64,000 nucleotides of DNA from Ciona savignyi (GCA_000149265.1 CH003064.1:488250-552249), one strand, 5' to 3'. Shown: positions 30,180-42,970, numbered from the stretch's first letter. Made by a program: numbers and translations. Notes: generated by a model from the letters alone, not told the origin.

Positions 30180-31025
30180 TTCGGGGCTTCCGCCGTGATA
30201 TCTAACAACGCACTACTAGCCTTAAGTCAGTCAAGGCTCACCGTGGTTTGTCGATTACCGAAATGTAAAATAATATTTGTACGAACGGTCAACCACGCGA
30301 AAAGGACCGATATAGGGACGCTGTAATGACCTTTGCTAACAGCCGGTCCTTAGCGGAGGGTCAACATGGGAAGAAGTATTGTGAGATTCATCGACGGAGC
30401 TGGCAAAAACAGGAAACTAATCTCTTCTCCACACCCTTCCCTTTGTCGAATGTTTAAGCGGTCCATTGGGTTGAATCCCTTGAAGTAGAGAATCCCTTTG
30501 TCGAATGTTTAAGCGGTCCATTGGGTTGAATCTCTTGAAGTAGAGAATCTTTTGCTGACCCGCCAATGGGTCCTCGGTTGGACCGCTTTGGTCAGATGGT
30601 CACGACGCAGATTAAAACGATTCGAACACGCACACAAAAATTTATTTTAAAGAAGCAGATTATCTCGCTAACATTTATAGGTCGATCCCAGAAGGTGTCT
30701 CTTGGGTCAACCAAGTAAGTGTATATTCATAGATGCGTAGTGGACAACAAACATTCTGGTAATTAATATAAATAAATCAAACTTTTTGTGCAATTTCGTG
30801 TTTGGCCAATTAGCAGTTTAGAACAGCAGTTAGATATCGGAAGTTGAACATTAATGTCCGACCCAGCCCAATTTCATTGATGGTGTACTAAATCGTGAAT
30901 AAAATTAACGCTTTTTAAAACTTAATTAGGATATTCCTTTTCTTAGGCAATTGAAAAGAAAAAGGAAGGATGAAATATTTTATAAAAAAGCATCGGTACA
31001 TAATAAACTTAAAATATAAACAGGA
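30180..31025. other. Intergenic with a 55-bp tandem duplication
   Basis: The only structure seen is the 55-bp duplication at 30439-30548. No coding or transposon motif was found. Confidence 0.4.
30439..30548. repeat. Two tandem 55-bp units
   Basis: The unit starting 'ccctttgtcgaatgtttaag' and ending 'cttgaagtagagaat' occurs twice head to tail with a single visible mismatch (atccct/atctct), so the duplication is recent. Confidence 0.92.
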
Positions 31026-31249
31026 TTTTTGCAGGTGTTTCAATTTAAATTGGTGCTTTCTGCGACCCCTTAATAAGTTTGTGGTTTAAATTTTTCCCAA
31101 AGCAGATACTTTCTGCTTTCCAGTATTATAATATTTATTAACCTGCGTTGCGTTGCCGGATCCACTCTAATCATTAAAAATAATTATTATATACAACATA
31201 ATAAATACTACTATAGCTGTGGCCAGCAGACGCTGGTCCCGAAGTAATC

Positions 31250-31490
31250 TATACATTAACGGTAAAAAAACTCCGCAGAGCAACTCCCCATGTTTATCAG
31301 TCGTCCAAAGCGCATTGCTGCCGGTTCAAAATCTCCGAGGCGTATCCATACTTTGTGACGTTTCTGGCTTCGGCGATACAACTGCTTCGTTCGGTGGCGT
31401 TGGACTGTCGACCGCTGATGTCTGGGTTTCAATCGAACGACAAATGCGATCAACAAGCTTATCCGCGATTTCATTTAAGTCTTAACAAAA
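31250..31490 (-). repeat. Multicopy ORF family, copy C
   Basis: Matches copies A and B: 'gtcgtccaaagcgcattgct', 'tcggtggcgttggactgtcg' and 'caacaagcttatccgcgatt'. A related downstream part appears at 31990-32140, reading LKDALAPPVQVPVEPAPDNP and AYLENKEKRLSTRRL. The copy is interrupted at 31611-31897 by other insertions. Confidence 0.75.
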
Positions 31491-31610
31491 CAAATGTTAA
31501 AATAAAATAAATAATAAAAAATTAATGCAATTAAAGCGACTTATTTTTTGTAACTAGTTAACTTTATTTACGCTAGTTGACGCGTTTGCCCTCCTAGACC
31601 AGCGTTTCTC

Positions 31611-31760
31611 AAACTAGTGGGTCGCGAAAGGAATCTTGGTGGGTCGTGAAAAGTTATAGAAAGCTATTTCCTATACAAAAATCAAGGGAAATTATCATAA
31701 TTGTGACATCACACAATCTCGAATCGTGGCGTAACATTGCAGAGGTGACAATCACAAAAA
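31611..31760 (+). mobile_element. hAT (Charlie-like) end
   Basis: CAGCGTTTCTCAAACT followed by GTGGGTCGCGA is a common hAT terminus in animal genomes. The matching opposite end was not found, so the element is truncated. Confidence 0.6.
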
Positions 31761-31782
31761 CACTTTATGTGTATAACAAATG

Positions 31783-31881
31783 CTTATCACCATTCTAGAT
31801 TGAATATACCCGATCTCGTCTGATCTCGGAAGTCAAGCAATCTCGGGCGAATACCAAGTGTGATAAGCATTTTCTTAAAAA
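31783..31881 (+). mobile_element. 5S rRNA-derived retroposon
   Basis: Bases 31809-31832 read CCCGATCTCGTCTGATCTCG plus GAAG, the internal part of eukaryotic 5S rRNA, followed by a diverged 'aagcaatctcgggcgaatac'. The insert is flanked by ATGTGTATAACAAATG (31767-31782) and ATGTGTATAGCAAATG (31882-31897), a 16-bp duplication with one mismatch. Both 5S ends are missing, so it is not a working rRNA gene. Confidence 0.85.
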
Positions 31882-32139
31882 ATGTGTATAGCAAATGAAA
31901 GACGATAAGCAAGCATCATTTGTTAACAACTCTGCAACAGCGATAATAAGCTGTATGGTTGAAAAATACGTCTTATGTTTAACCAAAAACTTAAACTTAT
32001 CTACTTCCTTGATATTCAAAAAGTAAGCAATTGATCTTGATGCAGGAGTATTTGTAAGTCTGCGGGTCGATAACCTTTTTTCTTTATTTTCCAGATAAGC
32101 GTCTACGTCAGGATTGTCTGGCGCTGGTTCAACCGGCAC

Positions 32140-33430
32140 CTGGACGGGAGGAGCCAGGGCGTCTTTGAGCTCACGATAATAGTTGAGAGAATTTTTTTTG
32201 TTTTAAAACCGTCATTTTGGATACGCGAATTTAAGATAGAACGATAACACGTAATACGCTAAATATCCGCGTTTTATTTAAAAATTATTGTTTTTTTACC
32301 ATATTAAAAATTGGTAAACTTGGTTAATTGGATTATCATTTTGCAGTTTCTTGTTTTAAAATCCCCATTCTTAACTCAACCCACATTAATTTTATGGTAG
32401 CCGAAGCGCTAAAATCTATTGATGCATTCTACTTTCAAACATGGTGATTAGAAACGAACCGCTTAAAGATCATTTATAGGGGACCTGCTAACATACAAAA
32501 CAATGTATAATTATATCGCGTGTTGCGAAGATTAAAAGAAACTTCACATGCTTGCGCGAAGTGCGGTCACTTCAAAAATAAGGTATATTCATGTCGACCT
32601 AAATAAAAAAACAAACAAAACATATACAGTATTTATTATTGAATCCAATATCTTAAAAGGTCTGCACAATTGTATGTGGGCAAATGTCTCTTTATCAGAG
32701 CCTCCCGACGAACCTCGACCTGATATGATGATTGGAACAATGTATTGAAAAGTGGCTTATATTATTTATTGTATTGCTGATTAAGTGTGTTTACTCATTG
32801 GTCCAGTATATGGGTTATTAATGTTATAAAATTTAAGGTTAGTAATTAAAATGCCTATAGACAAAAAAGGTGTAAAATAATTTTAAAATTTCGGCGCTAA
32901 AAGTTTGATACAAGAAACGCATCAGCCTAAAATAATAAACTAAACGATCTCCCTAGATGAATCCTCCATTCTGTATGTTTATTCTTGACCTGACACTTCG
33001 CCCAGAACACCAAGGTTGCGTTAAATTATCTTAACGCAAATGAATGTCTATCGGTCTTTTATTAGTTTAAACGTGCACATTTTTTTATAACACACAAAAA
33101 AACGAGGAAACTAGGCAATAAATAAAGGCGTGTTCTGACGTGACAACATTGTGGGATTGCCCGATCTAAAATCAGGGGCAATCAGGACGTCGCACCAACA
33201 GCATCAAACGATGTGAACTTTGTACTACTGACCATTATTAACGCTAGCTGTCGAAAATCGTAACGTCAAAGTAATGTTCATTTCGTTTATTTGTATGCTC
33301 ACTCTTTATTTCTATGTGTCATATTTTGGACAAAAATTTACATACAAGCTGACTGACTGTGGTGTAATAAAAGAAAAAACTACAAGAACTAGCAACACAT
33401 TGTAAAAGAAAAAAGACGTCGCAGCATCAT
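32140..33430. other. Intergenic, nothing recognised
   Basis: AT-rich DNA, no supported exon or transposon end. Confidence 0.4.
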
Positions 33431-33432
33431 CC

Positions 33433-33850
33433 ATGGGCAGTTCCCGTGCTGCAACGGATGACGTCATTGACGTGCTGGCGTGCGACCCAGTAAGGAGGCA
33501 AAACGATGATGACTCCACAACAACTGATACGGTTGTGGGAAATGCTTCACAATCCTATAGAACCAAGCGGTCATATCCTAGCCCCGAAATCGCTTGGTTT
33601 AAGCGAAAAAAGATTCCGGTCATTTGCCCGAAATGCAACAATGAAGGGTTAACAACAAAGGACAACCCGAACTACTTTTGCTGGTCTTATGGAAGAAGAT
33701 TTCCAAGTTGCCAAAACTTTTGTTGCTCAATGTCTCCTGTGTAAGAGAAAGATCAAACTGCCCTGCTGCGATTCTCTCCAACCAGAATTCGTCTCGAAAG
33801 GTGGGATATGTCCACGTAAAGAACTTAACTATAGTAAATGTGGCGCTCAA
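33433..33850 (+). pseudogene. Cys-rich putative LINE ORF1, frameshifted
   Basis: The frame reads PEIAWFKRKKIPVICPKCNN, then after a shift near 33690 VAQCLLCKRKIKLPCCDSLQ and GGICPRKELNYSKCGAQHC. Several CxxC pairs suggest zinc binding. It sits just 5' of an L1/Tx1-like endonuclease, where ORF1 would be expected. That assignment is inference from position. Confidence 0.4.
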
Positions 33851-33899
33851 CATTGTAATGTTATAAGGTTAAGAAAACTTTTTTTTTATTTTTTATCAT

Positions 33900-35250
33900 G
33901 GCTTTAAGCATTAGCACATCATACAACGTTGCGGGCCTTAAAAGCTTAAGAAATATGCTATTTTTTTACAAGAAACACATGGCTCTAGCGACTTGAAAAA
34001 GCTTTGGGAATTAGAATGGAAAGGCGAAATAATTTGAGCTAATCGTACCTACCACCAAAAGTCGTGGAGTGGCGGTAATATTTGACAAACAACTGTCGTA
34101 CCAGATCACCAGTTGTAATGCAGATCCACTTGGACGATATCTAATCATCGATCTTAAGCTAAATGAGCTCGCTCTGTCGGTAGTAAATCTTTATGGTCCA
34201 AATCAAGATAATCCTGAATTCTTGACAAACGTTTTCAAAATAATCAACGACATACAATACCCGCGAGATACAGTTATAGGAGGAGATTTTAATTTAACAC
34301 TCGACCCCAAACTTGACAGAAATGTTCAAAAGAATACCAATAAAAACCTGACGGAGGTAGTTGCGGTAAACATGAGGGTACTTGGACTGGTCGACGCATT
34401 CAGAACAGCTAACGGAAACGTGAAATCGTTTTCGCGTATTCAAACGAACCCGTACGCCGCGAGTAGAATTGATTTCTTCTTAATATCTCAAACGCTAACC
34501 TCCAAGCTACGCAAGGCAAGCATCGTGCCAAGCATTAAATCTGACCATAGTATTGGTACCATTGACATATCTCTAACACCTACAGCACGCGGAGGAGGAT
34601 ACAGTAAACGACTTTTGCAAAAACAACCTTCATTTTCTTGGTTATATGGGAATTCCACACGAGTTTAGAATTTGTATCGTTGTGTGTTTTTATTTTGTGC
34701 ATGGGAAGTTACGATTAATTTCGACATTTCAGTAGATGAATTGCTTCCCCGCAAGTTCAATTTAACGCTTTCCAAGCCTCATGTACAAACATGTGTTTCC
34801 TGTTTTGAGTGCTTGAGCCTCGCTTGGCTTTGCCGCTTTCTCAACTTAACCTTTACTTACCTAAGCTATGCCCCTTGTGTACAGTGCTGTGACTCTGGCT
34901 TACGCTGCGTAATAACCTAATAAATATCTTCTAACCTAGGATTAGACGAAACCCTGTCTATAAACCCAAAAGTTTTGCTCCGAGCAGCGCAGAAAACACG
35001 AAGCTGTTCAAAAAAATTAGAAACAGCCCTTCATACTATAGAAGCTGAAAATAGCTTCTGAGGGGAATTCCCTCAAGCCCGATGTCTAAGAAAACAACTG
35101 CAGGCGCTATTATAAGAAGTCGAACCCGGTGGGTCGAAAGTGGAGAGAAATGTACTAAATATTTTTTATTTTACTTTACAAAAATACACGGTGCAAAAGG
35201 AGAGATTTCTCGAAAACCCATGACGCAATTTTAACCAACGATGCAGATAT
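33900..35250 (+). pseudogene. L1/Tx1-like LINE, endonuclease and linker
   Basis: 33905-34060 reads STSYNVAGLKS and LQETHGSSDLKKLWELEWKG with shifts. 34069-34668 is an open frame with SVVNLYGPNQDNPEFL, IGGDFNLTLDPKLDRN, ASRIDFFLIS and IKSDHSIG: the APE endonuclease catalytic Asp, Asn and final SDH His blocks. After an insertion (34664-34935), 35120-35170 reads SRTRWVESGEKCTKYF, the conserved linker before the reverse transcriptase. The polymerase itself is missing. Inactive. Confidence 0.85.
34664..34935. mobile_element. Harbinger-end-like insertion in LINE
   Basis: A sister copy of 29152-29420 interrupts the LINE between the endonuclease and the RWVESGEK linker. No clear target duplication was read. 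Confidence 0.6.
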
Positions 35251-35849
35251 GCGACGCTGTCTTAACGGCCTACCGTTGGACCAATTACAAGGGCTTGCAA
35301 CGTTTTCGCTTTATAAAAACACTTCTATTTAGGAAACACGTATAAAAGTAAATTAAAAGGTATGTATGCTATTTAAAAATACGTCTTCACAGTTAGTTTG
35401 CCAGCCAAGAGAGAGAACTGATTTTAGGCCACTCTAATACGAGGACATCACGAGCACACAAATTAACACAGCACCGAGCGTTAATTACTAAACTCCCCGA
35501 GAGATAAAGTCGTGCGTGTTAAAATAAGCAAGATGGGTGGGTGTAAACGACGTGTAAAATAAAAGGGAACAAACAAAAGGCGTAAAACAGTGTATTAAAA
35601 TGTATAAAAAAGGTGTTGTAAAAGGTGTATATATATAATCAAAACGTAACGAAACGAAACAAACGAGCCCCCGTTCGCGTTACAGATGATATATTGCACT
35701 ACCACACTCTCTACTCAAGAAGCAAACGCCATTTACATATAGCGTCCCTTAATGTACCACGCCTTAGCAATGACCTTTTTGGTCACTCTAAGTACAAAGC
35801 AGGAAACACCTTGTGCCATATTATTTCAGTCGGTAGGTTTGTCCGGTAA

Positions 35850-36493
35850 AGGCTTGGTTTACACGAGTGGGCGTGGTGATGCGGAGCCGAAGTGAAACAA
35901 AATAAATCTGTTTTTTTCATTTCTCTCGCTTCGTTTGGAACGCACCTGAGCATATCGCTCGCGAAGCGGTCGCAAGCATTTTATAAACTTAGTTGAGCAG
36001 CTATCAGACTTGATCTAGGCCTTGACCTGATTCTCCGATAATTATATAAAGTTTGTAATATTTTAACGTATGTTCATAGATAAAGTAATATCGTAGCTCT
36101 TTAATAAGGCGGTGAAACTCGCCTGGTGATAAGATAGATGCAGGTGGTTATTTACACAAGTTTGGACAAATTAGTGTTAAAGCAAAGGCCTACGCCTACC
36201 TAGCTCGTTTCTTTTTTGTAAAATTGGATGAACCCAAACAGTACGATTTATTCTTTTTGTACTGCCGTACCAGCAAAAGTGCTGCTGCGTGATGTTGTAT
36301 AATCTTTAGATTTGTACTGGGCGATCTTATGCTTGTCATCGGCATATTCAATTCAGTAAAAATTGCTTCAAATAAAATTGTTGTAAAAAGAAACAAATAC
36401 GCATCGCTGCGCGTACGTGTAAATAGTACAGAATAATTCGCCTCACCGCGTTTGTCTGCGTCTCCCTTTGCCACGCATCGTGTAAACCAGCCT
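35850..36493. mobile_element. Harbinger-like element, TAA target duplication
   Basis: Ends AGGCTTGGTTTACACGA and (inverse) AGGCTGGTTTACACGA, flanked by TAA on both sides (35847-35849, 36494-36496). Inside, a minus frame 36474-36196 starts MAKGDADKRGEANYSVLF and has HHAAALLLVRQYKKNK, like the N-terminus of Harbinger transposases. 644 bp, deletion derivative. Confidence 0.8.
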
Positions 36494-36496
36494 TAA

Positions 36497-37622
36497 ATGT
36501 GAGTCAAACAGCCTAAATTGCCGTAAGAGGAACAATTTTTTTTTTACTTTAAATTACAGTACATACCGTACGTATACAATTAGAAAATGTTGGAATTCGT
36601 TTTAATTGAGATAAAAATAATAGTTTAATCAAAGAGACTATTCACCTTGTTATAGCCAAAACTATGTTCCTTTCCCAGCCATAAGAAAGGATTGGCTTTC
36701 ACCATAGAGTACTAATATATTAGTACTCTATGCTTTCACTGCAGCTAGCGTTGCTAAGGCCGTTGCCATGACTACGTGCGTTACCAGGATAGGAGAATTG
36801 TAAACATTTAATACTGGGTTGTTGTCCACATTACTTCGAACAAAATTTCCAAAAGAGCGTGCCTGGTTCGGAAAGTCGCAAGCTGTAGGCTACGTTTAGG
36901 AGGCGGGCTGCAATAAAACAAGTGTTTACCAATTCTGCTGCATAGCAAAATAAATATTAAAACAAGAAAAACCTATAAAATATTTTTTTTTCTATGGAAG
37001 TTAGATGGTTTCCTTTAGTTGCCAGCCAAGCAAATGACGATTATTTAGCTTCATGTCGTTTCTAAATCACTCAGTTGATTCTAAATAGTAACGTTTGTAG
37101 ACTTAGTGGGTGTGAAATATATAATTTCATATTTTCCAACTCGTGCTATGCAGAGTCTCCTCTCTTTTATTTAGACAAGGATTACAAAGCTAAGAATTCA
37201 TTAATTATATTTAAATAAACCTGACCTAAAAACTAATCAAAAAAGTTACTAAAAAAGTCCAATGGCCACGAAAGAAAAGCTCAACAAAATCATCATTGAG
37301 CTGATGGCTATGCGAAAAGAGTGGGCCAGAGCAAATGCTGAAAATACGAGATAAAAGTGATGCTTCACAACATGTATTACAAGATGGATGCCCTGGAACA
37401 ATATGGGCAAAGAAAAACCCAAGAATTGATGGTGTACCAGAGTCAACCAAATTTTGATGATGACGAAAGCATTTTACCCTAGATAGCTCATGAATTAAAC
37501 GTTCCATTGAGCATTGATTATGCATAACATGTTTATTCACTTGGAAGCAAAAACATGGAGGATTATGCACAAGTGTGACCTGGACCAGTTATAGTGCGAT
37601 TCATTTCGTATAGGAAGATAAC
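36497..37622. other. Intergenic, with a 30-bp palindrome
   Basis: Holds the palindrome at 36703-36732. No gene or transposon protein was recognised. Confidence 0.4.
36703..36732. repeat. Perfect 30-bp palindrome with flanking 7-bp repeats
   Basis: CATAGAGTACTAATA is followed by its exact reverse complement. CTTTCAC lies directly on both sides (36696-36702 and 36733-36739), the pattern expected if the palindrome is an insertion that duplicated its target. Confidence 0.95.
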
Positions 37623-39285
37623 CATAGGCGCCGACTTTGCCAGAAACGATGAGTGTGACGTCATAAAACTAACTGCTTACGGTCATAGGCGTAAAGTTGT
37701 CCGTATTGTAGGCCATGCGGCAATTCGAAACCCATTCGCGTGTGAACGCGAAAAAAAATTTCAGGAACACTTTTCCTAAGTAGACGGTAGCATATTAAAA
37801 ACTATCTACCTCTCAGTAAGTTTTAATGCGCACATCGGCAGTTCAACTAACTTAGTAATTACAAAAAAACGTTTAACAACGCTTTCGTTCGTCAAACGAC
37901 GCTTTCGTTAGGTCATTCCTCCCTTAGCTCACGTCAGACCACCGAACCTGGTGTCGGCATTCGACCTTTGATCGGGGATCGGCCGACCTACGTAATCCTA
38001 TAAAAATTCCTTAGCTTCCGGTTAGGGTATAATCGTCCGGTTTGCGGCCAAAGGACCGAGTTATAAAATAATGTAATCGTCCCGACGTAAACCATTGCAC
38101 TTTCGTTAGTCGCGTGGAATAAGTGGTGAAACAAATATTACACTCCAAAGGTGTATGTGCGCGTCTGGAAAATCAAATGATCTCCGCAATTATAGGCGTA
38201 TCTAAAAAGTAGTTTAAAAATCAATTTAGTTAGGGCAGGCATAGATTCAATAGGGCATTACCTACCGTAGCGGGATCTAATTAATCATTCTGTGAAACTA
38301 AATCATGCAAACAACAATAAATTCATATTTTTAAACCTGAAAAATTTTAATTGTGTGAAATGCGTAAAATAAGTTTTAACGCAATTTTCGCTTTATGTTT
38401 TTAATTAATAACAGACTGTTTTAGCTAAAGAAACATAAGTGTACTCTCTCTTATCATTATCGTGAGCTTCCAGCGTTCGCACGTCATCAAAAAGATACAC
38501 GCGTCTACTCATTTCGGCAAGGTGCAAGTTGGACCAAGGCCAAGCAATCCTTACTTACACGCTAAGCCGAAGATTGCTTAATAAATAAAGTTAAAAGATA
38601 CGGATTAGCTTTCCTAACTGTAAATAATACACTCGATACCGAATATAAAACTTTTGCTTGGAATATTTTTTAACTACCTGATAAAAGCGTATGGTTGTTT
38701 CTTAATTTGTTGTTTCATTGGAGCATATAATATTAAAACGCAATCGCCCTTGTATAATCACAGCGAAGGTGCGATCAAATATATACGCAAAACGCTATAT
38801 ATCGATTATAATAATAAATATATCTCTATATATATTATATACGTTTTACCACAAACCGTGATTCAAAATTTTGTATGTTAAAGTTAAACTTTAGCTTTAG
38901 GTTAAGCTTGATCTGTGCAGTTAAGTAGTGTGAATAACCGTTTAATGGCTGTAAATTTGAACTATATTTTTGTCATAGTTTTATTTTCGCGTCACAAAAT
39001 AATCGTTTTTTTGGACGCGTTTCAGATCGGATCTGCAAGGATTTTAATGATCGTGAAAAATCCTGATCGCCAGAACACTAGGAATTAACCTGCATGTTAA
39101 CACAAAAAAACGCTTTGTTCTCCCATTGCGACGCTTGTATGTCTTGCGCAGTTGAATTGTAGTGCAGATAGGCAATTATTGTAGACGATCTGATGATCGA
39201 AACACGTAAAAATCAGGTGATGCTGCATATCCTGGCAAAATGCCAAGTTAGGCTGGCCTACTCTGCACGCGTCGTTGGCGCCACA
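37623..39285 (+). mobile_element. hAT-like repeat, mosaic copy
   Basis: Begins CATAGGCGCCGACT. Its body matches 52100-52500 (37950-38420), 51264-51520 (38455-38690) and 53822-54275 (38830-39275), and ends near GTTGGCGCC. The order suggests a copy mixing parts of the two related hAT families at 48-62 kb. No transposase frame was recognised. Confidence 0.65.
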
Positions 39286-40200
39286 TATATTATATATATA
39301 TTTATATATATAAATAATTTTTATATTTTTTTAAATCGTTCGGCCGTGCGACACGCTACTGCTTACGGTAAACTGACGCCATCTTTTTGAACCTGTGTTG
39401 CACACATTCACTGAAATAGCAAACGAGCTATTCAATTTATTGAAAAGGAACGAAAACATCGAAAAATCAACTACACAATAAACACAGTCCTAATGTGTTT
39501 ATAAGAGCTTATCTGTCTAATTTGTCCACTACTTCTTTATGCGTACAAACAATGCAAGCGTGGTTAAGTCGTTTTTGTAGCATTGTGGTACGAAGTTACT
39601 CTTCACCACTGCTAAAGAGATGACAACTTAATTAAATTTCATTGTAATCTCCCGAGCGCGTGCGGTTCGTCGGCGGGGCAAGCCCGAGCGCCGATCAAAG
39701 AATTACGTCTTAGCGCATCGAGTCGGAGTTCCGATCAAAGGCGTCGCGGATGTGCGTAGTAGCATTGTGACACCGGACGTTGTTATCACGCTGTTTTCTC
39801 TCTACGATGTCAGTACAAATTATAACAAACATGCAGAACAAATCGGTAAAAAAACATGGGGGGCCGCCCCCCAAGCCTTAAAATCATGGGGGGCCAATAC
39901 GCTCCCCCGGGGACCTGGAAGTCGGCGCCCGTGAAGATGAACTGTGGGAGTAGTGCTGGATTCGAACAAACTTTATATACAAAGTACTCATCCCGACTTA
40001 CTACTTTACTTTAATCGAAACGCAGGACACATGGAGACAAGTATTAGTGAAGCAATACCACATACTAACACGGTAACATAATTATAGCCACATACAGCGA
40101 AGAGGTATAAGTAACATGAAGCCAGGATGATTTAATTCGATTAGACTTAGAATTGAGTGGCATTTATTAAATGGCTATCAAAATTAATGAGTCTAAATAA
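39286..40200. other. Intergenic, AT microsatellite and G-rich patches
   Basis: A TA-rich run lies at 39283-39330, and two 'catggggggcc' patches occur near 39857 and 39885. No gene was recognised. Confidence 0.4.
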
Positions 40201-40224
40201 TCTGTATGTATTTGTCCATATTGC

Positions 40225-40440
40225 TTGCTTATACTGGTACTACTATATAATTATCTATTGCTATTATATTGTGATGCATGTGGAAAGCTATGCAAATCTA
40301 ACCAGAATAGCTTAGCATGTAATGTATGTGACTATTGGAATCATTCAAAATTTCTTGTCCTATGTGACAGAAAGTTGAATAAGCCTCTTAGTGCCCTCCC
40401 ATTCTACTGCCCTTGTTGTATTAAAGCAATCTACCTTCTA
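40225..40440 (+). pseudogene. PHD-finger fragment of a LINE
   Basis: CDACGKLCKSNQNSLACNVC then DYWNHSKF and PFYCPCCIK give the Cys4-His-Cys3 spacing of a PHD finger, as found in the first protein of CR1/L2-type LINEs. It lies 2 kb upstream of a LINE polymerase fragment on the same strand. Confidence 0.6.
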
Positions 40441-42179
40441 ATCCATATCCAATGAATTTCACTATACTATGACCACACTATACATAGAAGTTTTATCAAC
40501 TCAAAAAATTAGATGCAAACACAAAGGCCTTATGTTTTTATTGTTTTTCAAATATACATGATAAGTTTAAGGAACCATATAAACAGTATACTGTCTTTAG
40601 TTGGTTATTAGTTTACACATTTAGACACACCTTTTAAATTGGGTAGTTGGATATGCATACATAACACTGGTTGGCAGACGAATATTCCTTAATTATGTTA
40701 TTATTCATAAACTGACAAACTATATTCAAAATGTTGCCGACCCCTAGTTTACAAACTGTGAATAGTAATTATTACTTTTATGTGTATGGTGACTTGAGCA
40801 TAAATATGAGCATGATACTGATGTAAAAATGTAGACGCGCTAACTCAAGTTAACTCACATAACAATATTATGAAACATTTCCCAACTTTAACTGTAATCA
40901 GCTAATATGAGCATAACTAAACAATATCAGACAGTTAGGGACATGAGAACATTTAATGTAAAACTATTCTTGACGGCCCTTCATAATCGAACTGTCTACT
41001 TAATAATGAACGAAACAATGGTTCATAAGAACATGGAAACTGGTGTCAAAGTATTCCATACTGTACCACAGCATTCACCTATTATGTACTTAAGTGTAAA
41101 GAAACGAAAAACCAAAACACTGGATTGAGGGGATTTAGAAAGCTAGACATGTTTAAAATAAACTGTTTGTAGCTGTAAAACAACCAAATGGAAATACTGG
41201 ATATTCTGCTTTTAAAGTATAGTTTTAAAGTATAAAAGGGAACAATACAAGTATGTTTTTTTTTGAAAATAAACACAACTTCTACATAATATGGAAATAA
41301 ATGTTTAAAATTGTCCAACTAAGCCATCAAAGACTAAGGTTCGTTCCTTTACTTTATTAGAGTTTTTGATGCAGAATGGTTAATTTGCAGATAATAGTAA
41401 TCTACCAATTCTGCAGTCGTATTATTAAATTCGATGTTTTTTATTTAACAAAATACGCTAAAAGGTATGTCGCATATAGTAAAGCAAATAATACTCGCGT
41501 GACACACGCTGTTCAAGTAAGAATTTACTTGCGCATGTAAAAAAGTAATTAACATTTACCGCGACCGTTTTCTAATTAACTGGCATATACCGTTTTTATT
41601 GTACATGAAGCGCGTCCAAATACTGGAGTGTACAACCTTATAATGTCATATTGTTATAATACCAGATTTAAACTAGTGTTACGTCATACAAACCCTCGTT
41701 GCGCACTATGTTTACTTAAGTTACTCGCGTCAGCTTTCACACACCAGTGAATTCTTGCTCGTCCAAAATTTGGTGCATTTTTGGCCTTGTGCGCATGATG
41801 AAATAACATTTATAAAACAGCGGATTATATCATTTCACCATATCTTTGTGCAATATTTGACAAATCTATTCGCCATAGGATCTAACCAGAACTGCCGGGG
41901 AAAATATACATAAATCATGACCCACTGCAGAATGTAGTATTTTAGACCAATTTCGTTGATTTCTCTTTTTACATAAGTGTTTGAGAAACTGATATTTCAA
42001 AGACTATTCATATGTTAATACATTTACTCACTGAACGCCAATGTAGTTTTACGGCTAATTGCCCTACTTTTTTTGGCAATAAGTGATAACAGTTCTATAT
42101 TTTAGACTTAAATCTAAAATTTTTAACATGATGGACTATATAATTTTATTTGTTAAACTAAAGCAGTTCTTTAAGCAAT

Positions 42180-42970
42180 CGAGTCCAATACACCACATGG
42201 ATTTCTAAAGGGAAAACACTACAACAGTAATGTACGGTATACCCCAAGGCTCTCAATCTTACGGATCTAGAAATAAAAGTAAATAATGAAATGGTTAAAA
42301 CTGACAATTGGCCCAAAACTAATAAACTATCACTAAATTATAGCAAGACGACTTACATGATATTTATTGAGTTTGAAATGGCCAGATGTTAATTGCTATA
42401 ACTGATTTCAGTTAAAAGTATACGAACATACAATAAACAAAACGTTCACTGTCAGGTACCTTGGAGCATACTTAGATGATAAATTAAATTAACCTTAGAA
42501 ACAGTAAACATTACCTGAAAAAGAGGCTGCGCGATATGTTGGTCTATGATGTAATAGTTCCTATGTCGATAAAGTGTGTTAATTCTAAATTGCACTATGG
42601 GGTGTTTTACTGGGGAAAATACATGGAAAAACACTTCTTAATGGGTTTCAAAACATTATATTAAGAATATTTACCTTTAGCTCTTCACAAAGCCATTTGA
42701 AACAGCTCTACAAATCCTATTTAATTACATTAGCCGATATCTACTCCATTGAGCTCAGAAAATTTATGTTGCTATATCATAGCAATGCTCTTCCAAAATC
42801 CTTAATTAATTTATTTGTTACTACAAATTCATCGTCATTACACACGATAAACTGAAACAAATTATATTTTATACCCAGCGTTAATCGTGCAACTGGAAGA
42901 AATTGCTTAAAATACCAAGGGCCAATAGCTTGGGAAAATTTATAACCTTTATTAAAGCTGTTATTCAGTT
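42180..42970 (+). pseudogene. CR1/L2-type LINE reverse transcriptase, 3' part
   Basis: Blocks in order: VMYGIPQGSQ (the GVPQGS block), NKLSLNYSKTTYMIF, YLGAYLDDKLN, LRDMLVYDVIVP, LHYGVFYWGKYM, LQNIILRIFTFSS, ADIYSIELRKFMLLYHSNAL and CLKYQGPIAWENL. The YADD catalytic block is deleted between the first two. Multiple shifts. Ends near a typical LINE 3' terminus. Confidence 0.8.

Noticed and set aside
31809..31858. Functional 5S rRNA gene
   Set aside because: Only the central part of 5S is present, diverged after the first 24 bases, and flanked by a target duplication.
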